Source: Desulfobulbaceae bacterium (GTDB taxonomy: Bacteria; Desulfobacterota; Desulfobulbia; Desulfobulbales; SURF-16). From it: a DNA stretch of 15,399 nt. This document shows positions 1 through 8,323 of the stretch, in pieces. The stretch lies in the NCBI GenBank assembly GCA_023230525.1, contig JALNXE010000106.1:1-15399 (forward strand), given 5' to 3'. The first letter of the stretch is position 1, and each line of letters opens with the position of its first letter. The notes beneath the pieces were generated by a model that saw only the letters and a program-made list of their open reading frames with translations, made no database searches and had not been told where the DNA came from. Made by a program: the position numbers and the translations under genes.

Positions 1-2812
1 ACCGCAGGCCGGCGGCCGAGGACTGCTGTACGAAAAGATCGCTGGCGGAAGGGGTCAGGTAATCGTCATAGATTTTAAACGAGCTTTTCCATTCCAGCTT
101 CCGCCAGTAAACCCTCGCCTTGAGCAGTTCCATATCCGCCCGGTCGGGATAGCGGGCCAGCACCGAGTCACAGTAACTCATGGCCTCCTGATTAAAACCC
201 ATAATAAAGGCAACCCGGGCGGCCAGAGCTTGGATGGCCTGATTTTCAGGATAATCACGCTGCAGGGAATTTATCAGATCCCGGGCCTGGGCAAGCTTTC
301 CCGAACTGCTGTAAGCCTTGGCAAGACAGAAGGAGGCACTGAAGGAGTCCGGCGCCATCTGCCGGGCCGCAGAGGCCGCCTGCGCCATTTGCGCAATGGC
401 ACCTGTTTCATGATACAACTTGGCCAGGGTCAGCATGCGGCCCAGGTCCTTGCCAGCCAGGGCCATAATCCTTTTACCCACCCCGGCGGCAGCCTCCGTA
501 TTGTCCTGGTCCGCGTAAATCTGCTGCACCAGCAACAGGGCGGGGAAATCAACGAGCTGCCGCTCCAGCAGCGCCTTGCCTTGCTTTTCCGCCTCCTCGT
601 ACTCCTTCATGCCCAGATAGGCCCTGGCAAGCTCTAAAGCTGCCAGATCCGCCAGGGGAACACCCTGGTAACTCTCTGCCGCACCCTGTGCCTTGAGTTC
701 ATCTTGCAGTTCAACGGCCTTGCGCATCGCCGCGGCATATTTGCCATCGGCGTTGAACTGCTTGATCATCATCAGCTTCCGCAGCCTGTCCCGGTCATCC
801 GCTGCCCCGTCCCGGGGGGAAAGAAGTTCCTCAGAGCGCATCTGGGCAAGCCAGACTCCGGCATCAACGGTAAGGCCACTGTGCAGCTTGAGATCCACCA
901 GCCGGCACATCACCTCCGCCTGCCTGCCGGCATCGGCAAAAAAGGCAAGCCGCAGCGCCTGTTCCGCCTCATAAAAAAGGCCCTGCAGCTCATAAGAGGC
1001 GGCAAGTTCGACATAGGCCTGGCAGCGCAGGCCCTTATCAAGACCACTGTCATCGGTCATTTCCAGATAGATGGCATAGGCGCTGTCAAAATCACAGCCA
1101 TCCCGGAAGGCATTGGCGACAGCCAGCCGTTCCGGCGGGTTTAACGGGGTCTTCCCCAAGGCCGCGTAATGGCGGCGTGCCTCGGGCAATTTACCGAGAG
1201 AGGCGGCAAGCAGCAGGGCCTTGAGATGAAGATCCGTTCTTTCATCATGGCTCTTGAGCGCCGCTTCATAATCCCCGAGGGCATGGTCGGCCATCAGCAG
1301 CGATTCAAATATCCGGGCGCGCATTAACAGCAGATCGCTGGCCCGCAGCTCTTTGGCCGCAACCTCCTGTAAAATGGTTTCCCCTTGCGCCATCTCGCCT
1401 GCGGCAATAAACGAGGAGGCCAGACGCAGGGTCACCTCCGCGTCGTCCGGATCAAGCCTATGCAGCTGTGCAAGCACATCATGCAGCTCCTGAGGGCGGT
1501 CAAGCCGCAGAAGCAGATCAAGCATCAAACGATAAATTTTTTTACTGTCCGGTGAAACGGCGGCGAGATGCGCCCAAGTTGCCAATGCCCCCTCATCTTC
1601 CCCCACGGCAAGCAGATCCTGGGCCATGGTGCCGAGCAGCTCGGGGTCATCCGGGTGGCGCGCCAGCAGACGCCGATACAGGGGAATCGCCTCATGATAC
1701 CGGCCGGCTCCGTCATAAAGCCGGGCCGCGCGCCGGAGATTGCTGAGGGAGGGATCAGGCTCAATCCGGAAATAACGGTCCAGGGCGGCAAGGGTTCCTG
1801 ACTCATTACCCAACGCGCCATAGATATTGACCAGTTGCCTGCTGATCTCCTTATCTCCAGGAAATTGTTCGAGATACTTTTCATAATAAGGCAGGGCTTT
1901 GGCCGGTTCTTTGATTTGCAGATAACAGCCGCCGGTGCGGACGAGAAGGTCCGGATTTTCCTTATCCTGGTCAAGCAGAAAAAGCAGATGCTCCAGGGCC
2001 TCGCGGCAATCGCCCTTTTCTTCCAGATGGGTGGCCAGCCAGGCGTGGGCGCTGGCATCCAATGGTGATTTATCCAGCAGCCGGCTCCAGTAACGCTCAG
2101 CCAGCTTATCCTGTCCCAGGGCGCTGCAAACTCCAGCGGCAACCTTGAAATTGGCGACCGAGGCATTCTTTCTGTCCGCCAGCCGAACGGCCAGGGGCTG
2201 GGCCCGGTCATAAAGACCCAGCTGCTCATAAACATGAACAAGTTTCTCGCACAAACCCACATCTTCAGTTCTGCGGGCGTAAAGCTTTTCCAGATAGGGC
2301 AAGGCATCCTGCAATTGGCCCAGGCTCAGCAGACTTTCGCTCATGCCGGTCAAGGTAATGAGGTTTTCCGGATCAATCTGTTCGGCCTGCTCAAAAAGTT
2401 CAACGGCACGATCAAAGCGCCCCGTCTCCTGCATGGCATAGCCAAGCCCATTGAGATAGTCTACCTGTTCAGGGAACTCTTCAAGCAGCATTTCCAGCAG
2501 CGCCGCGGCCCGGTCGAATTCATGCTGAGCCAAAAGAATGGAGGCCATCTCCCACCGGGGCTGCACGGCATCCTTTTGATTCCTGAGAAAAAGCTCATAC
2601 TGATTCAGTGCCGCCCGGTAATCGCCCTCGCGGGCAAGTCGCCGGGCATTCTGCCAGAGAGAAACCCATGGCGGGCCGCCTTCCTGGGAGAAAATCACCG
2701 TCTGCTGCGGCAACCGGGGGGACTGGTAGAAATCTCCCAAGGTAACTGCCTGACAAACCGCAGTTGAACCAAGCAGGGCTGCGCCGCAAAACAGGAGAGA
2801 GAGTCTATTCAT
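1..2812 (-). CDS. secreted TPR-repeat protein, 3' end outside the window
   Basis: Reading leftward from the ATG at 2812 the frame stays open for 937 codons to the window edge, so the C-terminus is missing. The N-terminus (MNRLSLLFCGAALLGSTAVCQA) is a typical Sec signal peptide with a signal-peptidase I site after CQA; no lipobox is seen. From about residue 48 the protein is a continuous series of roughly 34-residue helical pairs with TPR spacing, for example LNGLGYAMQETGRFDRAVEL and LLVRTGGCYLQIKEPAKALP. Such export-directed TPR superhelices act in the periplasm or outer membrane as protein-binding scaffolds, including in polysaccharide export (PelB, PgaA and BcsC type), but no family-specific domain is visible. 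It starts 20 bp after the sugar aminotransferase gene and is probably co-transcribed with it; no strong Shine-Dalgarno is seen. Exact function is unknown; an exopolysaccharide role is an inference from the neighbour only. Confidence 0.85.
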   Translation of the reverse strand, partial: MNRLSLLFCGAALLGSTAVCQAVTLGDFYQSPRLPQQTVIFSQEGGPPWVSLWQNARRLAREGDYRAALNQYELFLRNQKDAVQPRWEMASILLAQHEFDRAAALLEMLLEEFPEQVDYLNGLGYAMQETGRFDRAVELFEQAEQIDPENLITLTGMSESLLSLGQLQDALPYLEKLYARRTEDVGLCEKLVHVYEQLGLYDRAQPLAVRLADRKNASVANFKVAAGVCSALGQDKLAERYWSRLLDKSPLDASAHAWLATHLEEKGDCREALEHLLFLLDQDKENPDLLVRTGGCYLQIKEPAKALPYYEKYLEQFPGDKEISRQLVNIYGALGNESGTLAALDRYFRIEPDPSLSNLRRAARLYDGAGRYHEAIPLYRRLLARHPDDPELLGTMAQDLLAVGEDEGALATWAHLAAVSPDSKKIYRLMLDLLLRLDRPQELHDVLAQLHRLDPDDAEVTLRLASSFIAAGEMAQGETILQEVAAKELRASDLLLMRARIFESLLMADHALGDYEAALKSHDERTDLHLKALLLAASLGKLPEARRHYAALGKTPLNPPERLAVANAFRDGCDFDSAYAIYLEMTDDSGLDKGLRCQAYVELAASYELQGLFYEAEQALRLAFFADAGRQAEVMCRLVDLKLHSGLTVDAGVWLAQMRSEELLSPRDGAADDRDRLRKLMMIKQFNADGKYAAAMRKAVELQDELKAQGAAESYQGVPLADLAALELARAYLGMKEYEEAEKQGKALLERQLVDFPALLLVQQIYADQDNTEAAAGVGKRIMALAGKDLGRMLTLAKLYHETGAIAQMAQAASAARQMAPDSFSASFCLAKAYSSSGKLAQARDLINSLQRDYPENQAIQALAARVAFIMGFNQEAMSYCDSVLARYPDRADMELLKARVYWRKLEWKSSFKIYDDYLTPSASDLFVQQSSAAGLR

Positions 2813-2832
2813 CAGTAAGCATTAACTACTTG

Positions 2833-4020
2833 TCATTTTTTATAGAAAGCGCGAATCCGCTCCACCACATACTCCTGCATCTCCGAAGTAAGCTCCGGAT
2901 AGATCGGCAGGGCCAGGGTCTCAGCGGCTGCCTTTTCCGACTCAGGCAGGGAAAGGCGGCTGGCCGCCAGGCCGGCGATACACTTCTGCTTATGCAACGG
3001 GATGGGATAATAGACGGCCACGCCGATTGATTGTTGCAGGAGATAATCCCTCAGCGCATCCCGGTCTTTCACCCGCAGAACATACTGGTTGTATATATGG
3101 TAATCAACGCCTTTTTCCGCCGCCGCCGCATCCTGATAGACGGCCCGGGGGGTGGCCACATAGCCTGCCTCAACCAGGCCGGCCTCTTTGAACAGCGCAT
3201 TATAGAGGGTGGCGTTCTGCCGCCGGGCGGCATGCCATTTGGGCAGATACTGCAGCTTGACATTTAAAATCGCCGCCTGCATGGCATCCAGCCGGAAATT
3301 TCCACCGACAACGGCATGCTGATATTTACCGATATCCCCATGCACCCGGATCAGACGCAGATCCTTGGCCATCTGCTCCGTGTCGGCAACCACCATGCCG
3401 CCATCGCCCATGCCGCCGAGATTCTTGCTGGGGAAAAAGGAAAAACAGCCGCAGGCGCCCATGCTGCCGGCCTTTTGCCATTGTAAAGCGCCATCCGCCG
3501 GCATGGGGTAGGCGGCGCCGATGGCCTGGGCGGCATCTTCCACCACCGGAATATTCAGTTCACCGGCCATTTTCAGCAGAGGAGCCATGTCCGCACACTG
3601 CCCGAAAAGATGCACCGGCAGGATCGCCTTCAGTTTCCCGGCAAGAGAAGAATCAGAGAGCAGTGTTGCCACCTGGGCCGGATCGATATTAAAGGTGACG
3701 GGGTCGATATCGACAAATACCGGCTGGGCGCCCAGGCGGAGAATGCTGCCCATGGTGGCGAAAAAAGTGTAGGGGGTGGTGAGCACCAGGTCGTCACGGC
3801 CGACCCCCAGGGCCATGAGCCCGGCCAGCAGGGCATCGGTACCGCTGGAAACGCCCACCGCGTATTTGGTGCCGCAGTAGTCCGCCACATTTTTTTCAAA
3901 CAGCTCGATCTGCGGCCCCATGATATAACAGGTTGAATCCACCGTGGCCGTGATAGCCGCCATGATTTCATCACGGATCGGCTCGAGTTGCGCTTTCAAG
4001 TCAAGTAAGGGAATATTCAT
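2833..4020 (-). CDS. DegT/DnrJ/EryC1/StrS-family PLP-dependent sugar aminotransferase
   Basis: A 395-residue protein of the aspartate-aminotransferase fold that transfers an amino group, normally from glutamate, to a nucleotide-linked keto sugar in the cytoplasm. Visible family features are the GTDAL phosphate-binding turn (60-64), VHLFGQCADM (136-145), the PLP-contacting EDAAQAIGA (161-169, Asp162), the Schiff-base lysine Lys199 in FFPSKNLGGMGDGG, NFRLDAMQAAIL (241-252) and YYPIPLHKQ near 337-345. The last motif recalls the WbpE/WlbC group, which aminates UDP-3-keto-GlcNAc uronate, but the substrate cannot be fixed from sequence. The start is placed at 4020 because MNIPLLDLKAQ is the family N-terminus; the upstream 35-codon extension enters the rpoH end. 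It lies 40 bp after rpoH and 20 bp before the TPR gene, suggesting one transcript and a role in surface glycan synthesis. Confidence 0.93.
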   Translation of the reverse strand: MNIPLLDLKAQLEPIRDEIMAAITATVDSTCYIMGPQIELFEKNVADYCGTKYAVGVSSGTDALLAGLMALGVGRDDLVLTTPYTFFATMGSILRLGAQPVFVDIDPVTFNIDPAQVATLLSDSSLAGKLKAILPVHLFGQCADMAPLLKMAGELNIPVVEDAAQAIGAAYPMPADGALQWQKAGSMGACGCFSFFPSKNLGGMGDGGMVVADTEQMAKDLRLIRVHGDIGKYQHAVVGGNFRLDAMQAAILNVKLQYLPKWHAARRQNATLYNALFKEAGLVEAGYVATPRAVYQDAAAAEKGVDYHIYNQYVLRVKDRDALRDYLLQQSIGVAVYYPIPLHKQKCIAGLAASRLSLPESEKAAAETLALPIYPELTSEMQEYVVERIRAFYKK

Positions 4021-4060
4021 AAAGTCAGCTAAGTTAAATGGGTTAGGTATAAGGTAATGT

Positions 4061-5032
4061 TCAATTCTGCCACTGCTTATATACATGCTCCAGGAAAATT
4101 TGAATATCAGGAATTTCCTGCTCAAGATATTTTTTCATTTTTTTCAGCAAATTCGCTTCAATCTGCCTGACGCGCTCCCGGGAGATGTTGAACTGGTCGG
4201 CAATGTCCTGCAGGGTAAGCGGTTCGTCACTGAGCAGCCGCGCCCCCAGAATCGTTTTCTCCTTTTCATTTAAAATGCCCTGGAGTTTATCTAAAATCTC
4301 GGCCATCCGTTCCTTGATCTCAATATCGGCAACCAGTTCTTCAACCGAAGGGCTGACGTCCGGCAGAAAATTCTTCTGTTCATCATCGGAATCCTCCCGC
4401 ACCGGGCTCTCCAGGGACACATCCCAGTTGTCCATGCGCTGGGACATCTCGATCACTTCGCTTTCCTTGACCCCGAGCCTTTCGGCCAGCAGTTTCGTTT
4501 CCGGCTGGAAGCCCTGGGATTCCAGCAGTTTCTTTTCCTTGTTGAGGCTGAAAAACAGCTTGCGCTGGGCCTGGGTGGTGCCGATCTTCACCAGCCGCCA
4601 GTTATCCATGATGAACTTGAGGATATAGGCGCGGATCCAGTAGGCGGCATAATAGGAAAATTTGACCCCGCGATAGGGATCAAACTTCTTGACTGCCTGC
4701 ACCAGTCCCACGTTGCCCTCCTGAATCAGATCGAGAAAATTCTGCATCCAGTATTTCTGAAAATCCATGGCCACTTTGACCACCAGGCGCAGATTGGCCG
4801 TAACCAGCTGATACGCGGCTTCAGGGTCCTGGGTTTCATTGAAACGGATGGCCAGCTCCTCGGTTTCCTCCCTGGTCAGGAGCCTGTGCTGGTTAATCTC
4901 CTGCAGATAGCGATGCAGCCCGGGGTGGCTGAGCGCCGGCAGATGCTTGTCATCCGACAAAGCCAACAGCGGATGAAAGGTCTGCTCCGTAGAGTTCTCA
5001 ATTTCGATTTCGATTTCGCTTTCTTTTGTCAT
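4061..5032 (-). CDS. rpoH: RNA polymerase sigma-32 factor (heat-shock sigma)
   Basis: A 323-residue sigma-70-family protein that directs RNA polymerase to heat-shock promoters. Region 1.2/2.1 is at about 37-100 (NLRLVVKVAMDFQ 80-92), region 2.2 core binding at 101-119 (DLIQEGNVGLVQAVKKFDP), region 2.3/2.4 at 124-147, and the region 4.2 helix-turn-helix at 272-300 (LTLQDIADQFNISRERVRQ). The QRKLFF sequence at 156-161 is the RpoH box that separates sigma-32 from RpoD, RpoS and FliA. Length is slightly above the usual ~285 residues, owing to an acidic N-terminal tail containing EIEIEIE. The ATG at 5032 has no good Shine-Dalgarno. It is divergent from lepA across 182 bp and heads the leftward unit with the sugar aminotransferase. 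Whether it is the only heat-shock sigma of the genome cannot be told. Confidence 0.95.
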   Translation of the reverse strand: MTKESEIEIEIENSTEQTFHPLLALSDDKHLPALSHPGLHRYLQEINQHRLLTREETEELAIRFNETQDPEAAYQLVTANLRLVVKVAMDFQKYWMQNFLDLIQEGNVGLVQAVKKFDPYRGVKFSYYAAYWIRAYILKFIMDNWRLVKIGTTQAQRKLFFSLNKEKKLLESQGFQPETKLLAERLGVKESEVIEMSQRMDNWDVSLESPVREDSDDEQKNFLPDVSPSVEELVADIEIKERMAEILDKLQGILNEKEKTILGARLLSDEPLTLQDIADQFNISRERVRQIEANLLKKMKKYLEQEIPDIQIFLEHVYKQWQN

Positions 5033-5071
5033 GATAGTATTCTAGAGTGAAGCGCAGTTTCAGTTTCTCTC

Positions 5072-5100
5072 TTGACAAGCAGAAACCTCCACTATATATC
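5072..5100 (+). promoter_or_regulatory. candidate sigma-70 promoter for lepA
   Basis: A perfect TTGACA -35 (5072-5077) is followed after 17 bp by TATATC (5095-5100), inside a run of alternating TA that offers other -10 registers. It lies about 115 bp upstream of the lepA start and reads toward it. Pattern match only; no start site is known. Confidence 0.45.
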
Positions 5101-5150
5101 CACCTATTTTATATAGAATGTCCACAGTTCTCTACCTATTCTATTAGGTA
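5092..5150. promoter_or_regulatory. two inverted repeats in the rpoH/lepA divergent intergenic region
   Basis: The first repeat has 7-bp arms, CTATATA (5092-5098) and TATATAG (5110-5116), around 11 bp. The second has 6-bp arms, TACCTA (5133-5138) and TAGGTA (5145-5150), around 6 bp. Both also contain the direct repeat ACCTATTyTAT at 5102-5112 and 5134-5144, 32 bp apart, or about three helical turns. The layout would suit a dimeric DNA-binding protein acting on the divergent promoters, but the arms are AT-rich and could occur by chance. A minus-strand -10-like TATAAA lies at 5113-5108 with no good -35. Confidence 0.3.
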
Positions 5151-5214
5151 AAAGACAGAAAATTTACATCATTTCAGAAAATTCCGCCAGCAAAACAGAG
5201 GTAGTCAGTTACGC

Positions 5215-7017
5215 ATGCAGCAAAAAAATATCCGAAATTTCAGTATAATCGCCCACATTGACCACGGAAAATCGACCCTGGCAGACAGACTTATCCAGCT
5301 TTGCGGTATGGTGAGCGACCGGGATTTCCAAGACCAGCTGCTGGACAACATGGATATCGAAAGGGAGCGGGGCATCACCATCAAAAGCCAGACCATCTGC
5401 CTTCCCTACAAAGCCAAGGACGGCAAAGACTATCTCCTCAACCTGGTTGACACGCCTGGCCATGTTGATTTCAGCTATGAGGTTTCCCGGGCGCTCTCTT
5501 GCTGTGAAGGGGCGCTGCTGCTCATTGACGCGGCCCAGGGCGTGCAGGCGCAGACCCTGGCCAATCTTTACCTGGCCATGGAAAACGAACTGGAAATCAT
5601 TCCGGTCATCAACAAGATAGACCTGCCCTCCGCCGATCCGGAAGCCGTGGCCCTGCAGATAGAGGAAGATCTCGGCCTTGACCCGGATGCCATTCAGATG
5701 TGCTCGGCCAAAACCGGCCAAGGAGTTGATGCCATTCTGGAGGCGATCGTCAAGCTGCTGCCGCCGCCGGAAGGAGACCCTGACGCCCCCCTGCAGGCGC
5801 TGATCTTTGATGCCCACTATGATGCATTCCGCGGCACCGTTATTTCCTGCCGTATCATAAACGGCATTGTAAAGGCCGGCGACACCATCATGTTCATGTC
5901 AAACAAAGCGGCCTATAAAGTTGACGAGGTCGGGCTCTTCAGGCTTGAACGTATTCCCCGCAAGGAACTGCGGGCAGGCCAGGTCGGTTATATTCTCGCC
6001 GGCATCAAGACAGTGGGCGACACCAGGGCGGGCGACACCATCACCTTAAAGGACAACCCCAGCCAGCAGGCGCTGCCCGGCTTCAAGGAAATCCAGCAGG
6101 TGGTCTTTTCGTCCATTTACCCTATCTCCACCGACGAATATGAGAACCTGGCCGCGGCCATGGAAAAACTCACCTTAAATGACGCCTCCCTGACCTATCA
6201 GAAGGATTCCTCCACCGCCCTGGGTTTCGGCTTCCGCTGCGGCTTTCTCGGCCTTCTTCATCTGGAGGTCATCCAGGAAAGGCTGGAAAGGGAATTTGAT
6301 ATCCCGCTCATCCTCACCGTTCCCTCGGTATGCTATCATTTCTACCTGACGGACGGCACCATGCGCGAGGTGGACAACCCGGCCCATTTCCCTGATCCGG
6401 CCTCCATTTCCCGCACCGAGGAGCCTTTTATCAAGGCGACCATTCTTATGCCGGAACGCTATATGGGCGCGATCATGACCCTGTGCATGGAAAGACGGGG
6501 CGAAAACACCCACTACCATTACCCCATGCCGGGCAGGATTGAATTTACCTGCGAACTGCCGCTGGCTGAAGTGATCTATGACTTCTATGACCGTCTCAAG
6601 TCAATCACGCAAGGATACGGTTCCTTTGATTATACCCTGATCGATTACCGGCCCAGCGATCTGGTCAAACTTGATATTCTGGTTAACGGTGAAAAGGTGG
6701 ATGCCCTTTCCCAGCTCGTACACCGCATCAAGGCCAGGGAACGGGCACTGCACGCCTGCGCGCGACTCAAAGAAGAAATCCCGCGCCAGATGTTCAAGAT
6801 CGCCATCCAGGGGGCAATCGGGGGCAATATCATTGCCAGGGAGACCATCTCCGCCCTGCGCAAGGACGTTACGGCCAAATGTTACGGCGGTGATATCAGC
6901 AGAAAACGCAAACTGCTGGAAAAACAAAAAGCCGGCAAAAAGCGGATGAAAACGGTGGGCAACGTGGATATCCCCCAGAGCGCCTTTCTGGCGGTGCTCA
7001 AATCCGACGAGAGATAA
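5215..7017 (+). CDS. lepA: elongation factor 4 (LepA), ribosome back-translocating GTPase
   Basis: A 600-residue translational GTPase of nearly the same length as E. coli LepA (599). It binds the ribosome, affects translocation and initiation, and cycles between membrane and cytoplasm. The G domain has G1 AHIDHGKST (13-21), G2 RGITIKS (52-58), G3 DTPGH (79-83), G4 NKID (133-136) and G5 SAK (164-166). It is followed by EF-G-like domains II, III and V, and by the LepA-specific C-terminal domain ending in GNIIARETISALRKDVTAKCYGGDISRKRKLLEKQKAGKKRMK, here split as GGNIIARETISALRKDVTAK and the basic tail KRKLLEKQKAGKKRMK. GAGG-type Shine-Dalgarno AGAGG lies at 5197-5201, about 13 nt before the ATG, slightly far. 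The gene stands alone; the usual lepB partner does not follow. No T-tailed terminator on the plus strand is seen after it. Confidence 0.98.
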   Translation: MQQKNIRNFSIIAHIDHGKSTLADRLIQLCGMVSDRDFQDQLLDNMDIERERGITIKSQTICLPYKAKDGKDYLLNLVDTPGHVDFSYEVSRALSCCEGALLLIDAAQGVQAQTLANLYLAMENELEIIPVINKIDLPSADPEAVALQIEEDLGLDPDAIQMCSAKTGQGVDAILEAIVKLLPPPEGDPDAPLQALIFDAHYDAFRGTVISCRIINGIVKAGDTIMFMSNKAAYKVDEVGLFRLERIPRKELRAGQVGYILAGIKTVGDTRAGDTITLKDNPSQQALPGFKEIQQVVFSSIYPISTDEYENLAAAMEKLTLNDASLTYQKDSSTALGFGFRCGFLGLLHLEVIQERLEREFDIPLILTVPSVCYHFYLTDGTMREVDNPAHFPDPASISRTEEPFIKATILMPERYMGAIMTLCMERRGENTHYHYPMPGRIEFTCELPLAEVIYDFYDRLKSITQGYGSFDYTLIDYRPSDLVKLDILVNGEKVDALSQLVHRIKARERALHACARLKEEIPRQMFKIAIQGAIGGNIIARETISALRKDVTAKCYGGDISRKRKLLEKQKAGKKRMKTVGNVDIPQSAFLAVLKSDER

Positions 7018-7066
7018 CCTCATGTTTTCGGGGCGCGTGAGCGGCGCCGGTCTTTGGCAGGCGCAC

Positions 7067-7104
7067 AAAAAAACGGCGCGGAACCCTTAACAGGCCCCGC
7101 GCCG
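7067..7104 (-). terminator. Rho-independent terminator of the outer-membrane barrel gene
   Basis: On the minus strand a perfect 8-bp GC stem, CGGCGCGG with CCGCGCCG (7097-7104 and 7074-7081), encloses a 15-nt loop and is followed directly by seven T residues (7073-7067). It lies about 120 bp past the stop of the barrel gene. On the plus strand no T-run follows, so it should not stop lepA transcription from its own side efficiently. Confidence 0.85.
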
Positions 7105-7222
7105 CTCCGAGCATATACTGCCGTGACGAATCAACCCAGGTGGTTGTCATAAACGGCTCTTTCGTCCTTGTGTTTTTACCCGGGAGGATTTCGCAAACCA
7201 CAGCATGGTCCGGTCCGCCGGC

Positions 7223-8101
7223 TTAAAAGAAATGGGCGAAACGAAGACCCACGGTATTGGTTTTTAAGCCGTTTTCCACTTTGATATCAGTCTTGTATTT
7301 CAGGAGCAGCTGATAGGAGGGGTTGAGCAAAAACCCAAGGGTAAGCTGCACCGCATGATCATCCTTTTCGTCATCCTGAGCAACACCGGCAACTGAAGTT
7401 TCTCCGCCGTTGTGGTAGAAATAATCGCCGGAGACATAGAAGGCATCGGTAAAATTATAGCTCAAATGAGACTCCAGCGTATAAACAGGATCCTGCTCCA
7501 GGGTTAAGGATTGGGAGGTATAATCGTCGTTATCCGTATAAAATTCACCGTTACCGGCCAGCTCGAAAAAATAGCTGCCAAAACCTTTGACAAAGCCGAC
7601 TTCCGGTTTGAAAGCCCAGCGGTTGGCCCCCAGATTCAATGACTTGTCCTCATCATATTCACCCAGGGGCAGGGTGATAAATGGCGTGAAACCAAGCCAT
7701 GTCTTTGATTCTGGATTGTTAATAAACCAGACCGTGGCGGTGACAATGGGATCTGCCAGTCCGGAAGAGCTCACTTCAACCCCTCCCACCCCATCTCCAT
7801 CCAGAGATTGGCTGCCAAAAGGGATCAGGGCCTGGGGATCCATCACAAACGGGCCGATTTTGGTGTAATAAACGGGCCGTAATATCCCGATATTCGCCGA
7901 CAGGTTGACATCATCGCTGGTCTTGTCCCCATCCACATAGAAATCCGTTGCACTGATGTGATTAAAATAGGTCGCGATAAGCGTCGTGCCCGGCTCCAGG
8001 GGGATATAATCCCTGGCATCGTTGTCGGCGAACACCGGACTTTGCCAGACCGGTAAAATTAAGCCCGCCAGGATCACTGAATGCGTCACCAAATTTCTCA
8101 T
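7223..8101 (-). CDS. outer-membrane beta-barrel 'transporter', phenol/MetA-degradation pathway family
   Basis: A 292-residue protein resembling the family first named 'putative MetA-pathway of phenol degradation' (PF13557), outer-membrane barrels thought to admit hydrophobic or aromatic compounds. A signal peptide spans residues 1-25 with cleavage after VFA. The mature start, DNDARDYIPLEPGTTLIATY, is the family signature, followed by a tyrosine- and glycine-rich series of alternating strands and a terminal phenylalanine (RFAHFF) as recognised by the BAM machinery. The ATG at 8101 is chosen over the in-frame one at 8128 because AAGGAG (8108-8113) sits 6 nt before it and the signal peptide then begins properly with MRNLVTH. 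It has its own terminator and a sigma-54-like promoter. Substrate is unknown; specific transport of an aromatic is an inference from family naming. Confidence 0.88.
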   Translation of the reverse strand: MRNLVTHSVILAGLILPVWQSPVFADNDARDYIPLEPGTTLIATYFNHISATDFYVDGDKTSDDVNLSANIGILRPVYYTKIGPFVMDPQALIPFGSQSLDGDGVGGVEVSSSGLADPIVTATVWFINNPESKTWLGFTPFITLPLGEYDEDKSLNLGANRWAFKPEVGFVKGFGSYFFELAGNGEFYTDNDDYTSQSLTLEQDPVYTLESHLSYNFTDAFYVSGDYFYHNGGETSVAGVAQDDEKDDHAVQLTLGFLLNPSYQLLLKYKTDIKVENGLKTNTVGLRFAHFF

Positions 8102-8172
8102 GTCTTTCTCCTTTTCCTTTCTGCTCATTAAGTAAAATAATCGATGAAACTAAAACAGAACCGTCAATGCTT

Positions 8173-8188
8173 AGCAGGCAGTGTGCCA
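8173..8188 (-). promoter_or_regulatory. candidate sigma-54 (-24/-12) promoter for the barrel gene
   Basis: Reading leftward, TGGCACACTGCCTGCT matches the RpoN consensus: TGGCAC, five bases, then cTGCT in place of TTGCW, with the invariant GG and GC exactly 10 bp apart. The expected start site near 8161 would give a leader of about 60 nt before the ATG at 8101. An NtrC-type activator would be needed; none is encoded in the window. Confidence 0.55.
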
Positions 8189-8195
8189 GCTGGGG

Positions 8196-8209
8196 AACCG
8201 GTGCCGGTT
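8196..8209. promoter_or_regulatory. palindrome AACCGGtgCCGGTT next to the -24 element
   Basis: A perfect 6-bp inverted repeat with a 2-bp spacer ends 8 bp upstream of the sigma-54-like element, about -34 to -47 from the predicted start. This is closer than the usual activator enhancer sites, so a repressor or co-regulator site, or chance, are alternatives. Confidence 0.3.
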
Positions 8210-8323
8210 AATGGCAAAAAGAGACATGAGATCAGCTAACTAAACGGATTTCAGCTTTGCGTCTGAGCGCATTACAGGCTGCAAAATAGTGGGACTATCT
8301 GTCACGGCAGGCTCGCGGAAACA

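Noticed and set aside
1525..2307. A 260-codon minus-strand frame
   Set aside because: It is out of register with the signal-peptide-led TPR frame, which is open through the same region; tryptophan- and proline-rich composition marks it as a shadow.
4021..4060. A promoter or terminator between rpoH and the aminotransferase gene
   Set aside because: The 40 bp show no hairpin and no paired -35/-10 elements.
7018..7066. A plus-strand terminator for lepA
   Set aside because: Short GCGCC/GGCGC pairs exist but no T-run follows; the clear terminator at 7067-7104 is oriented for the opposite strand.
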